DNA from: Flavobacterium sp.
GTDB taxonomy: Bacteria; Bacteroidota; Bacteroidia; Flavobacteriales; Flavobacteriaceae
Assembly (NCBI RefSeq): GCF_027490375.1
Contig: NZ_JAIXYH010000059.1
Location: forward strand, 1 to 64,000
DNA length: 64,000 bases
Direction: 5' to 3'
Shown: piece by piece, positions 54,862-64,000 of the stretch
Position numbering within the stretch: position 1 is the stretch's first letter
Layout: the number at the start of each line of letters is the position of its first letter
Position numbers and translations under genes: made by a program
Notes under the pieces: generated by a model
Seen by the model: only the letters and a program-made list of their open reading frames with translations
The model's database searches: none
Told to the model about the DNA's origin: nothing

Positions 54862-55404
54862 ATGCAAGAGCAACAAAAATGGGTTTTAGACCCCAGCCAC
54901 ACCAAGGTAGGATTTAGCGTTAGACACTTTGGAATTTCTGAAACCGATGGTTTTTTTAAAAACTATTCTGGAACTGTTAAAACAGAAAAAGAAGACTTTT
55001 CTGATTTACAAGTAAACGTAACTGTGCAAATTGACAGCATAGACACCAATGATGCTCAGAGAGATGCACACTTAAAAGCAGACGATTTTTTTAACGCTGA
55101 AAAGTTTCCAGAGATGAAATTTGAAAGCACAACATTAGAAAAAACTGCTATTGCAAACGAATACAAAATGCACGGTAATTTAACAATTCGTGACATCACA
55201 AAACCAGTCATTTTTGATTTAGAATATGCAGGTACTGTTCCGCAAGACCCATTTGGCAATACAAAAGCAGGTTTCTTCATTTCGGGTAGTATCAACCGAC
55301 AAGATTTTGGGCTTTCGTTTAATGTTTTGTTGGGTACGGGAAATTTAGCAGTTTCTGATAAAGTGAAAATCAGTATTCCTGTTCAACTTTTAAAAGTAGC
55401 ATAA
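54862..55404 (+). CDS. YceI-family polyisoprenoid-binding-like protein
   Basis: About 180 residues from ATG 54862 (MQEQQKWVLDPSHTKVGFSV); earlier ATGs at 54823 and 54832 give non-conserved extensions. The lipocalin-like YceI pattern is clear: DPSHTKVGFSVRHFGI, RDAHLKADDFFNAEKFPEM, GNLTIRDITKPVIFD and GFFISGSINRQDFGLSFN. No signal peptide is visible, so it is probably cytoplasmic, unlike proteobacterial YceI. It lies 2 bases before the SDR gene. Confidence 0.92.
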   Translation: MQEQQKWVLDPSHTKVGFSVRHFGISETDGFFKNYSGTVKTEKEDFSDLQVNVTVQIDSIDTNDAQRDAHLKADDFFNAEKFPEMKFESTTLEKTAIANEYKMHGNLTIRDITKPVIFDLEYAGTVPQDPFGNTKAGFFISGSINRQDFGLSFNVLLGTGNLAVSDKVKISIPVQLLKVA

Positions 55405-55406
55405 CT

Positions 55407-56240
55407 ATGAAAAATAAAATTTGGTTTATAACAGGAATTTCAAGCGGTTTGGGTAAAGCACTTGCCCAAACTGTTATTGGCCAAGGCGATTTTGTAATAG
55501 GTACATTTCGCAATCAAACACAAGCCGACATATTCAACAATGAACATAAGGACGATGCTTTGGGCTTGATTTTGGACGTTACAAAATCCGAAGAAATTGG
55601 AAAAGTATTTGAAACCATCAAACATAAATTTGGTAAAATAGACTTATTGGTTAACAATGCAGGTTTTGGTTTTGCGGGAGCAATTGAGGAAACAAGCAAT
55701 GAAGAGACGAGAGAAATTTTTGAAGCCAATTTCTTTGGAGCTTTACAAGTTACTCAAATGGCTTTACCCATTTTTCGCGAACAAAAAAGCGGACATATTA
55801 TTCAAATTTCTTCTCACGGTGGCTTCAAAGCATTTCAGGGTTTTGGAATTTACAATGCAAGTAAATTTGCAGTAGAAGGATTTAGCGAATCCTTGGCACA
55901 GGAAATTGCACCATTGGGAATTAAACTGACCATAGTCGAACCTGGACCATTTAGAACAAACTTTGCAGGTGACAATTTCCGTCAAGCAGAAAAAAAAATT
56001 GATGACTACAACGAAACAGCAGGAGTTTTTAGACAACGAATAAAAGGAGTTGACGGCAAACAAGAAGGCGACCCAACGAAAGCCTCAAAAGCAATTTTTG
56101 ATATTACAAATTTAGAAAACCCACCTTTAAGATTACCGTTAGGGAAAATTGCAATTGCATCTTTAACAGCAAAGTTAGATTGCGTAACGAAAGACTTAAA
56201 CGACTTTAAAACTGTTGCCGAAAGTGTGGTTTATTTATAG
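55407..56240 (+). CDS. short-chain dehydrogenase/reductase
   Basis: The 277-residue SDR has the coenzyme motif TGISSGLGKALA at 9-20, NNAGFGFAG near 81, the catalytic Ser in QISSHGG, and YNASKFAVEG (Tyr and Lys) near 153. Its C-terminal part (VEPGPFRTNF, IFDITNLENPPLRLPLG) matches the group that acts on unknown carbonyl or hydroxyl substrates. It is co-transcribed with YceI behind an AraC-type regulator, paralleling the SDR-AraC pair at 22574. Confidence 0.92.
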   Translation: MKNKIWFITGISSGLGKALAQTVIGQGDFVIGTFRNQTQADIFNNEHKDDALGLILDVTKSEEIGKVFETIKHKFGKIDLLVNNAGFGFAGAIEETSNEETREIFEANFFGALQVTQMALPIFREQKSGHIIQISSHGGFKAFQGFGIYNASKFAVEGFSESLAQEIAPLGIKLTIVEPGPFRTNFAGDNFRQAEKKIDDYNETAGVFRQRIKGVDGKQEGDPTKASKAIFDITNLENPPLRLPLGKIAIASLTAKLDCVTKDLNDFKTVAESVVYL

Positions 56241-56735
56241 GTAAAAAAGAAATCCCAGCAGGTAACAACTTTAGCTATTCCACAACTTTACCCCAACACC
56301 CAATTTCTCAAAATCATTCCAAAAACCAACCTACAAAAAGCGGTTTTAAGGCATTCATATTGCCCTTTGCTTTCCCGAAACGCTAAAATTTAAAGGCTAG
56401 AAAAAGCTTCTTTTTGCTACGGGAAAGGCGTTTTTCAAATAGGTGGAAGTGAGATTTCCAAAAAATACAGCAAAACCGATAGCTATCGGTTATAAAGATT
56501 TATGTGTATTTTTAAACGCTTGCTATCGGTTGTGCCCGCATGCGCCTTGTTCGAAACAAGCACAGCCGTTTGGCTCAATGGCGGGTGAAATTCCAAATTT
56601 AGCATGTGGTTTTCAAATGAATTTTTGTGCTATTTTGAAAGTATGTGCTTTTAAATCTGCAACTTAGGTAATTCAAAAAACGTTACGCCCAAAAATGTTT
56701 TGGCGAACTGTCCTGAAAAAGGTTATTTTTGACTT
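56241..56735. other. gene-free mosaic with palindrome and attC-like site E6
   Basis: It holds a perfect 18-bp palindrome AACCGATAGCTATCGGTT (56474-56491), whose centre GATAGCTATC equals that at 15770. A degenerate attC-like site E6 (about 56560-56690) has left arm CCGTTTGGCTCAATGGCGGG as in E3 and right end GTTACGCCC (56682-56690). A fragment AAGGCATTCATATTGCCC near 56350 recalls the H repeat. No credible gene. Confidence 0.6.
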
Positions 56736-57038
56736 ATGAAAATTGAGCAACCTAAAATAGACCAGATTCAGGAACTTTGTAAAACAAACAAAGTAAAGAC
56801 CTTATTTGCTTTTGGCTCAGTGACAAGGGACGACTTTAACGACACATCAGACATTGACCTTGTTGTTGACATCGACGAGAAAGACCCGTTTAAATACACA
56901 GATATTTACTTCAACCTCAAGTCAAAACTAGAAGACATTTTTAAACGACAAGTTGATTTGCTCGAAGAAAGAGCGATCAAAAACAGTCTTTTCAGACGAG
57001 AGCTTGACAAGACCAAAGTGAAAATTTATGGATATTAA
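56736..57038 (+). CDS. MNT-type minimal nucleotidyltransferase
   Basis: The 100-residue protein has the nucleotidyltransferase signature FAFGSVTRDDFNDTSDIDLV and VDI, with the GS and DxD metal-binding residues. Such MNT proteins are usually antitoxins that AMPylate a HEPN toxin encoded just downstream. Here only a 20-codon frame (57028-57090) overlaps the end of the gene before an H repeat begins, so the partner is missing or truncated. It lies 45 bases after the attC-like site E6. Confidence 0.88.
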   Translation: MKIEQPKIDQIQELCKTNKVKTLFAFGSVTRDDFNDTSDIDLVVDIDEKDPFKYTDIYFNLKSKLEDIFKRQVDLLEERAIKNSLFRRELDKTKVKIYGY

Positions 57039-57062
57039 AATTCAGGTTTGGTTGTTAGACAT

Positions 57063-57182
57063 CCCACTCCACAAACCCTCCCGACTTTAAGGCATATTGC
57101 CGAAGTTACTTAAAACGTATTCGCTTTTCCCAAACACCCGATTTTCACAAAGAAATCCAGTTTCAAAGAATACTCGTTTAAT
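57063..57182 (+). repeat. H repeat, copy H2
   Basis: About 120 bases beginning CCCACTCCACAAACCCTCCC and including GACTTTAAGGCATATTGCC recur at 58011-58132 with few differences. The two copies bracket the interrupted gene at 57280-57975. H1 at 53385 shares the first part. Confidence 0.85.
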
Positions 57183-57279
57183 TACGCACGTTTTCGCGCT
57201 AAGGATGGTAGCACAATTTCATTCTTAGCTAGAAATTCTTCTCAAAGTCGTGAGAATTAGCAGAGCACGAGGATTTACA

Positions 57280-57975
57280 TTAGTTATGGAAGGAGTTTAA
57301 AATCTTATATTCAATATTCGTGTTTGTAACTTTTATAACTTCTAGGCGAAGTCCTTTTATACCAACAATATTTCCTTCTGATAAATCATATTGTAAATCT
57401 TGAGAATATGCAGGTCGTGCCATATTTCCAATATATTCTCGGTAAACAAATTTTAAAGCGTTACCAACTTTTCCATTAAAAACAAATTCTCTTTTAATGC
57501 ATTTATTACAATCTTGTTCAACTTAAGTTGTTGGTTCTGCTGCAAATCCCTCTATATGTTTTTCCTTAAATCCATTAACTGATTTTGCATAAGGAACGTA
57601 AGTTCCTTTAATAGTATCTTTTGAAATACCAATTGTATAACTTGGCATGCTACTATAAGTAATTATCTTAGATTCGTCGTAATAAAATTCTCTACTCTTA
57701 TATTTCATTCCTAAATAGAGTATATCTCCAACCTTGTAAGGAAATTCTAAAAGCGTTATGCTGAAATTCTTTGGAATGTTTGTTATTCGATAAGCATCTT
57801 GAAAGTACTCAATGCCGCTTTCTATTAGCTTTTCTCCTATCTCTGCACTAAGATTTGTATTTAAAGATACGTTAGTATATTCTCTATGTTTCAGACTAAC
57901 TGCTTTTGCTTGAGCTGTCGAAACATTATTACTAGCTATTAATAAAAATAAACTTAGTAGACTTTTAACTTTCAT
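57280..57975 (-). pseudogene. secreted-protein gene broken by one in-frame stop
   Basis: From ATG 57975 a signal peptide (MKVKSLLSLFLLIASNNVSTAQ) and 150 codons run to TAA at 57525-57523. In the same frame 80 further codons continue (VEQDCNKCIKREFVFNGKVG, FVYREYIGNMARPAYSQDLQ, GLRLEVIKVTNTNIEYKILN) to a TAA at 57282-57280. The reading frame is not shifted, so one CAA-to-TAA type change would explain it. The restored protein would have about 231 residues. Function unknown; sequencing error cannot be excluded. Confidence 0.7.
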
Positions 57976-58010
57976 AACATTATAATGATTACTTCAAATG
58001 TAATGAAAAC

Positions 58011-58132
58011 CCCACGCTCCACAAACCCTCCCGACTTTAAGGCATATTGCCCAAGTTACTTAAAACGTATTCGCTTTTCCCAAACACCCGATTTTCACTA
58101 AGAAATCCAATTTCACAAAATACTCATTTAAT
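58011..58132 (+). repeat. H repeat, copy H3
   Basis: It matches H2 from CCCACGCTCCACAAACCCTC through AAACACCCGATTTTCACTAA to about AATACTCATTTAAT. It is in the same orientation, 0.95 kb downstream. Confidence 0.85.
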
Positions 58133-58431
58133 AAGGCAGGCTTTAGCGCAAAACATAACAGCGAAAATACTGTCGCAAGTGTGGGTATTCCTCAAACTCA
58201 CCAAATTTAACGAAACACAATCGCTTCAAATACAAGGCTTTTCAAACGCAAAAAGATACCATTAAACCTTTTTGAAAAATGCCAGTCTTATTTTAAGATG
58301 CTCACAGATAATGAGTCGTAGTGCTGTAGTTTTCAGTTGGCGTTAAGTCGCTGTTTGGCATTTTACGAAATAGTATTCTTTGCAGATCCAAAACAACCAA
58401 AAACAAAACCAGTAACCCTTAACCAACCCGT
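58133..58431. other. intergenic region before the cytochrome peroxidase gene
   Basis: I see no gene, RNA or clear promoter in this 299-base AT-rich stretch. Confidence 0.4.
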
Positions 58432-59616
58432 ATGTTTAAAAAAACCATTGCCTTATTGTTCCTGGCTGCCGCATTTTCGTGTGGAAGCGATGAAAACAAC
58501 GAGTATGTTCCTGTAGGAATGTACCCGAATGTCGAAGCTGCTTTTGGAAGCAACGTCGATTTAACTAATCTTGCCAATTACGCCAATCAAACGGTGCCGC
58601 CTTACATCACTAAAAGTAATGTGGGAACGAATACCATTACCGATAAAGGCGCCACGCTGGGTAGAGTATTGTTTTACGACAAAAATCTATCTTCTAACAA
58701 CACCATTTCGTGCTCGAGTTGCCACCAACAAGCCAACGCTTTTAGCGATCTTGCCGTGTCGAGTTCGGGCGTAAATGGCAATACAGGCCGACACTCCATG
58801 CGATTGGTTAACAACCGTTTTGCCAACGAAGCAAAGTTTTTTTGGAACGAACGTGCTGTAAATTTAGAAACGCAAACCACCATGCCAATCAAAGATCACG
58901 GTGAAATGGGTTTCAGCGGAACGGATGGCGACGAACCTTTCTCGGGTTTAATTACCAAGCTATCAGAAATAGGATACTACAAGGAGCTTTTTAAATTTGT
59001 GTATGGTTCCGAAGAAATTACCGAGAACAAAATTCAATTAGCATTAGCGCAATTCATAAAAAGCATTCAATCGTTTGATTCAAAGTACGATGCAGGCAGA
59101 GCTCTAGCCGCCAACGATGGTCAACCGTTTACGAATTTTACGCCACAGGAAAATCAAGGAAAGAATTTGTTTTTAGCACCACCGGTTTTTGATGCCACAG
59201 GAAACAGAACCGCCGGCGGATTAGGTTGTGCGGGCTGTCATGCTGCTCCTGAATTTGATATCGATCCGAATTCGCGCAATAACGGCATCATTGGTAACAT
59301 TAGCGGACTTGGAATTGATATTGCCAACACACGTGCACCTTCACTCCGAGATTTAGTTAAAGTAAATGGCGAGACAAACGGACCCATGATGCACACAGGT
59401 GTTATCACAACGTTGCAAGCTGCAATTGGTCATTACGGAACCATAAATTTGGCGCCCGGCAACACTAATTTAGATCCACGGTTACGACCCAACGGATTTA
59501 GTCAGCAATTACATTTAACCGCTCCTGAAGTTAATGCGGTAATAGCTTTCTTGAGAACGCTCTCCGGAACAAATGTTTACGTAGATCGCAAATGGTCTGA
59601 TCCGTTTTTGGATTAA
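58432..59616 (+). CDS. di-haem cytochrome c peroxidase, lipoprotein
   Basis: The 394-residue protein reduces hydrogen peroxide in the periplasm with electrons from cytochrome c. It has a lipoprotein signal (TIALLFLAAAFSCGSDE, lipid cysteine near 17) and two haem-binding CxxCH motifs: ISCSSCHQQANAFSD near 96 and LGCAGCHAAPEFDI near 268. The RAPSLRDLV and PMMHTGVITTLQAAIGHYG segments are typical of the MauG/CcpA group. Single gene, ended by a hairpin terminator. Confidence 0.93.
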   Translation: MFKKTIALLFLAAAFSCGSDENNEYVPVGMYPNVEAAFGSNVDLTNLANYANQTVPPYITKSNVGTNTITDKGATLGRVLFYDKNLSSNNTISCSSCHQQANAFSDLAVSSSGVNGNTGRHSMRLVNNRFANEAKFFWNERAVNLETQTTMPIKDHGEMGFSGTDGDEPFSGLITKLSEIGYYKELFKFVYGSEEITENKIQLALAQFIKSIQSFDSKYDAGRALAANDGQPFTNFTPQENQGKNLFLAPPVFDATGNRTAGGLGCAGCHAAPEFDIDPNSRNNGIIGNISGLGIDIANTRAPSLRDLVKVNGETNGPMMHTGVITTLQAAIGHYGTINLAPGNTNLDPRLRPNGFSQQLHLTAPEVNAVIAFLRTLSGTNVYVDRKWSDPFLD

Positions 59617-59654
59617 GGGACTCATCGTTTTAAAAAAGACCGTTACTTCAAATA

Positions 59655-59686
59655 AAAAATGCCAGACATTTCCATCTGGCATTTTT
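59655..59686. terminator. bidirectional terminator
   Basis: AAAAATGCCAGA (59655-59666) and TCTGGCATTTTT (59675-59686) form a perfect 12-bp stem, with A and T runs on either side. It serves both the peroxidase gene (plus) and the convergent kinase gene (minus). Confidence 0.9.
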
Positions 59687-59703
59687 ACTAATTTTATGTT
59701 TCG

Positions 59704-60555
59704 TTATTTATTTAACGAATGGTATTGGATGAGTCCGTCGATGGGGCGACGCAGTACGTTACCCAATTTTAGGCCGTGTTTGTTTAAGGTTGCTTCCAGT
59801 TCGTCGCGGAGGTAAAAAGCGATCGAACCAATGAAGTGTATCGGATATTGTTTTGCTTCTTCGTACTGCAAAATGTAAAACTCTACGAATTTTTCCATCT
59901 CTGCATGAATCAATTCCTGGCAAAAATCGCTGTCTTTGTGTTTGATTAAAAACTTCGCGAAAGTTGCCAAATACGCGTTCGGGTTTGGTTCTTTGTACAA
60001 ATTGTGTTTGATGAAATCGGGATCCACATTGTACTCTTTTTCGAACTCCTTTGCGAGTAACGACGGCATTTTATTGAAGAAATACCCGCGAAGCAGATAC
60101 CTTCCGAAACGGTTTCCGCTGCAATCGTCCATGGCAATATAACCTAACGATTGTACTTTTTGATGCAACACGTTTCCGTCGAAATAGCTGCAATTACTGC
60201 CGGTTCCGAGGATGCAAACCACTGCTTTTTCGCCTTTGGGAGTCGTAGCGTACACGGCAGCGTAGGTATCTTCCTGAACACTGATGTACGCTTTTGGAAA
60301 ATATTTGGTAAAAACGTCGGCGAGATAGTTTTTCATACGTTCGGTACCGCAACCGGCACCGTAGAAATACAAATGCGTGACGTTGTTTTTGTTGTGTGAG
60401 ATGTCGAAACGATCGTTCAAACGTTCAACAACTTCTTCTTTGGTAAGCACTTCCGGATTGAGTCCGAGCGATTGCGTGGTGAAAAGAACCTTGCCGTTGT
60501 CGTCAATGGCAATCCAATCTGCTTTGGTTGAACCGCTATCTACAAGTAATTTCAT
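59704..60555 (-). CDS. BadF/BadG-type ATPase, probable N-acetylglucosamine kinase
   Basis: The 283-residue protein has the ASKHA sugar-kinase layout: phosphate-1 loop MKLLVDSGSTKADWIAID at the start, VTHLYFYGAGCGTERM near 62, ILGTGSNCSYFDG near 115 and ALDDCSGNRFGRYLLRGYF-like sequence near 142. The HFIGSIAFYLRDEL adenosine region is near 243. Such proteins in Bacteroidota phosphorylate N-acetylglucosamine during cell-wall recycling. It lies downstream of gap on the same strand, separated by a terminator and a hairpin element. Exact sugar inferred. Confidence 0.87.
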   Translation of the reverse strand: MKLLVDSGSTKADWIAIDDNGKVLFTTQSLGLNPEVLTKEEVVERLNDRFDISHNKNNVTHLYFYGAGCGTERMKNYLADVFTKYFPKAYISVQEDTYAAVYATTPKGEKAVVCILGTGSNCSYFDGNVLHQKVQSLGYIAMDDCSGNRFGRYLLRGYFFNKMPSLLAKEFEKEYNVDPDFIKHNLYKEPNPNAYLATFAKFLIKHKDSDFCQELIHAEMEKFVEFYILQYEEAKQYPIHFIGSIAFYLRDELEATLNKHGLKLGNVLRRPIDGLIQYHSLNK

Positions 60556-60582
60556 ATGGTTTTGTTAGCTTTTGGTTTTGGT

Positions 60583-60670
60583 GCCCTAGCCCTGATTGAA
60601 GCGGAAATCTTTTGCTGTGGTGGCGTTTAAGCCACAGCACAAATTGCAGCGAAAAGCAGGAAATAGCTTC
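60583..60670 (+). repeat. dispersed hairpin element, copy G (short form)
   Basis: Left end CCCTAGCCCTGATTGAAGCG and right end GCGAAAAGCAGGAAATAGCT match the other copies. A clean inner stem TGCTGTGG (60613-60620)/CCACAGCA (60632-60639) forms the core. It lies between the sugar-kinase gene and the gap terminator. Confidence 0.8.
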
Positions 60671-60680
60671 TAAAAATAAA

Positions 60681-60710
60681 AAAACCGACGCAGAAACAAG
60701 CGCCGGTTTT
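60681..60710 (-). terminator. terminator of the pfkA-gap operon
   Basis: AAAACCGACGC (60681-60691) and GCGCCGGTTTT (60700-60710) pair with one G-T wobble. On the minus strand a T run follows the stem, 12 bases after the gap stop codon. Confidence 0.88.
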
Positions 60711-60722
60711 CAAATTCGTGAT

Positions 60723-61730
<1,008 letters not shown>

Positions 61731-61755
61731 TTATTAATTTAAATGATGGTTTGTT

Positions 61756-62742
61756 TTAAGTCGACATAATATCGCTTACGCGGAGGAGTTCGCGGTCGAT
61801 TTCCGTATGTCCTTTTATGGCTTGTTCTAGTGGCGTGAGTGCTACTGTATCGTTTAGGATTCCTACCATGAAGTTGGATTTTCCTTCGAGTAGCGATTCT
61901 ACGGCTTTCACACCTAACCGACTAGCCAAAACACGGTCGTAGCACGAAGGAGCGCCGCCGCGTTGCATGTGTCCGAGTACCGAAACGCGCACGTCGTATT
62001 CGGGTAAATTCTCTTCTACATAATCTTTAAGTTCGAAAACATTTTTTCCGATTTTATCGCCTTCGGCAATCACGACAATACTCGATGATTTCCCGGAAGC
62101 CTTACTTTTCTTTAGCGAATCGAGCAAACGTTCGAGTCCGAGATCTTCTTCAGGAATCAAAATTTCTTCTGCTCCGGCGCCAATTCCGGCGTTAAGTGCA
62201 ATATGTCCGGCATCACGACCCATAACTTCTACGAAGAAAAGTCGGTTGTGCGAAGATGCGGTATCGCGAATTTTATCGATGGCTTCAACTACGGTATTTA
62301 GTGCGGTATCGTAGCCCAGTGTGTGGCTGGTTCCGTAAATATCGTTGTCGATTGTTCCTGGAATTCCCATTACTGGGAAACCGAATTCGGCGTTAAAAAC
62401 TTCGGCACCGGTGAAACTGCCGTCGCCACCGATAACAACAAGTGCATCGACACCTGCTTTTACGAGATTTTCGTGTGCTTTTTTACGACCTTCTGAGGTC
62501 ATGAATTCTTTTGAGCGCGCCGATTTAAGAATCGTTCCTCCTTTATTAACGATGTTGTTTACGGAACGTGGCCCCATTTCTTTGAAGTCGCCCTCAATCA
62601 TTCCCTGGTACCCGCGGTAAATTCCGATACATTCAATATTGTGGTAAGCACAGGTTCTGACTACTGAACGAATAGCGGCATTCATGCCTGGACTGTCGCC
62701 ACCGGAAGTTAAAACACCAATCTTACGTATTTGATTTGACAT
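61756..62742 (-). CDS. pfkA: ATP-dependent 6-phosphofructokinase
   Basis: PfkA phosphorylates fructose 6-phosphate. The 328-residue protein has GVLTSGGDSPGMNAAIRSVV at the N-terminus, GGDGSFTGAEVF near 105 with the glycine-aspartate pattern of ATP-using enzymes, and the catalytic PGTIDNDIYGTSHTLGYDTA near 126. FFVEVMGRDAGHIAL is near 165 and VLGHMQRGGAPSCYDRVLA near 250. It is the first gene of the pfkA-gap operon. Confidence 0.97.
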   Translation of the reverse strand: MSNQIRKIGVLTSGGDSPGMNAAIRSVVRTCAYHNIECIGIYRGYQGMIEGDFKEMGPRSVNNIVNKGGTILKSARSKEFMTSEGRKKAHENLVKAGVDALVVIGGDGSFTGAEVFNAEFGFPVMGIPGTIDNDIYGTSHTLGYDTALNTVVEAIDKIRDTASSHNRLFFVEVMGRDAGHIALNAGIGAGAEEILIPEEDLGLERLLDSLKKSKASGKSSSIVVIAEGDKIGKNVFELKDYVEENLPEYDVRVSVLGHMQRGGAPSCYDRVLASRLGVKAVESLLEGKSNFMVGILNDTVALTPLEQAIKGHTEIDRELLRVSDIMST

Positions 62743-62867
62743 TTTTAGGTCTTTAAAAATGCTAAATTAGCAAAGTTCGACCGCTACAAACACGCTAAAT
62801 TCAGTAATTTAGCAAAGCTTTTGCAATTCAAACGTTTTCGTTAATAAGTTTTTTTAGATTGCCGCTT

Positions 62868-64000
62868 TTAATCTTCTTTTGATGGGATGGCTTCGCCTTT
62901 TGGGCGTTCTTTTTTGCTGTCGGAATTCGAATTATCGTCGGTTCCGTCGTTAAAATTGAGGTAATCGGGTGTTTCAATATCCGAATCGTGGAGGTAATCT
63001 GTAGTTCGTTCGCGATCTAACAGTTTCTTTTTGAATATTTTATTGATGAATTCTTTAAATGTGTCGAAATTCACTTCGTAAGTCACACCAATTCCTTGGG
63101 TGTATCCAATACCCTCTCCTAGATAATTAATATCGTTTTCGCGGTTAAAGAAGCGCAAATTCATGGTTCCGTCTTCGTTCACGCGGTATTGAACTTCTAC
63201 ATTTCCGACCAAAGCCGATTCGTTGATGCCGCCAATAGGCACACCAACTTTTCCGTTCACGGTGATCCGATCGTTGATTTGCGTCGAGATATTAAATCCG
63301 ATACTGCCATCGGTTTGCTGCCCCGGCGTTCGTTCGGCTGAAACGATATCCAGACCTACCTTTACTTTATCATCTGAATTTTGGAATAAGTTGTCGAAAA
63401 TACCCGTTGCCGTTTCGAATAGGTTTTGGGTGAGCGCACTTTGCGTTACGCCGTCTGGAGATAAGAATCCACCGGTTGAAAGCAAGGTAAGTGCCTGCGT
63501 TTGTCGGGTATCACGGTCGCTTAGTCGGGTTTCGATTTCCGAACGCAAAACCGAAGATACGGTAGGGAAGGTAATCGAAAAATCGGGTTCCGGACTACTT
63601 AAATTACCCGTAATAATGATACCTACGTTTACAGGAACACGTCGATTTACCGACGGATTGTCCAACAAAACTGCTGGATTGGCTTGTGCCGTGTAAACCG
63701 CTTCCAAATTTAAACGGGCACGCATCGGATCGCCTTCCCAAGATATCGAACTAAATTTCTTCAGTTCAAATCGCTTGTCGATAATACCGCGGTATTTAAA
63801 ATTGTACGAACCTTCAGTTACTTGGTAGTCGCCCGTCATTCGGAACTTACCAATAGTATTGATTTCCAGTAGTAAAATTCCGTTTCCTTTAGCACGCATG
63901 CCGTGGCCGGTATCTCGATCTAGAATCACTTCAATTTCGGCGTCGGGTGTAATGTTTAAGTCGAAGTTTAATTCTAAGCCTTTGTAACGGCTCACTTCGC
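62868..64000 (-). CDS. TamB-like translocation/assembly module, C-terminal part
   Basis: At least 375 residues of the C-terminal DUF490/TamB domain. GKFRMTGDYQVTEGSYNFKY, then FELKKFSSISWEGDPMRARL, are the family core. PVNVGIIITGNLSSPEPDFS and the barrel-like NGKVGVPIGGINESALVGNV and RFFNRENDINYLGEGIGYTQ segments follow. TamB is a large periplasmic protein that works with a TamA/BamA-type barrel in envelope assembly or lipid transport. The gene runs out of the window at its 5' end. The last ~40 residues are polar and low-complexity. Confidence 0.85.
   Translation of the reverse strand, partial: EVSRYKGLELNFDLNITPDAEIEVILDRDTGHGMRAKGNGILLLEINTIGKFRMTGDYQVTEGSYNFKYRGIIDKRFELKKFSSISWEGDPMRARLNLEAVYTAQANPAVLLDNPSVNRRVPVNVGIIITGNLSSPEPDFSITFPTVSSVLRSEIETRLSDRDTRQTQALTLLSTGGFLSPDGVTQSALTQNLFETATGIFDNLFQNSDDKVKVGLDIVSAERTPGQQTDGSIGFNISTQINDRITVNGKVGVPIGGINESALVGNVEVQYRVNEDGTMNLRFFNRENDINYLGEGIGYTQGIGVTYEVNFDTFKEFINKIFKKKLLDRERTTDYLHDSDIETPDYLNFNDGTDDNSNSDSKKERPKGEAIPSKED

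Noticed and set aside
56443..56667. 74-codon frame
   Set aside because: It runs through the palindrome and attC-like site E6.
58047..58265. 72-codon frame
   Set aside because: It begins inside the H3 repeat and has no coding character.

Overview
The window is a chromosomal segment of a member of Bacteroidota, most likely Flavobacteriaceae (Flavobacterium-like). The evidence is a type B sorting (gliding-associated) C-terminal domain on a secreted lectin, TTG/TAnnTTTG-type promoters, almost no Shine-Dalgarno sequences, AT-rich DNA, DUF3276, YHS, DM13 and CreD genes, and dispersed hairpin elements of a kind I associate with flavobacteria. No rRNA, tRNA, CRISPR array, transposase or integrase gene was found.

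Layout. 0-9 kb: 68-bp hairpin repeats, then a potassium-uptake operon kdpF-A-B-C, an outer-membrane barrel, a short KdpD (sensor and USP parts only) and a separate membrane histidine kinase. 9-15 kb: GNAT protein and a tripartite RND efflux operon. 16-18 kb: secreted C-type-lectin protein. 18.2-20.3 kb: a hairpin element and a shared leader followed by a lipoprotein gene with cassette-like ends. 21-32.5 kb: small redox/regulatory modules (SRPBCC-Crp, SDR-AraC, AraC-VOC-TfoX between two direct repeats, DoxX-flavodoxin-Crp-VOC), CreD and proline dehydrogenase. 32.6-36.8 kb: aroB, arginine decarboxylase and a deoxyhypusine-synthase-like gene. 37-46.5 kb: a Crp-headed peroxide/electrophile-type cluster, then DM13, barrel, YHS and DUF4424 genes.

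46.6-53.7 kb is the most unusual part. Two nearly identical 210-bp direct repeats bracket an array of co-oriented small genes beginning with a Gabija-like OLD-nuclease/UvrD-helicase pair. Five of its genes are separated by ~135-bp imperfect palindromes whose outer ends read (..)AAC and GTT(..). In most units the bases at the 5' edge are the reverse complement of the bases just 3' of the gene(s), which is the logic of integron attC cassettes, although no integrase is visible. The lipoprotein gene at 18.6 kb has the same ends and a related leader. I regard this as a candidate integron-like cassette system carrying defence genes.

53.9-58.4 kb is a mosaic: AraC-YceI-SDR, an orphan MNT nucleotidyltransferase, and a secreted-protein gene broken by one in-frame stop between two ~120-bp repeats. 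58.4-64 kb: di-haem cytochrome c peroxidase, a BadF-type sugar kinase, a pfkA-gap glycolytic operon, and the C-terminal part of a TamB-like protein cut by the window edge.
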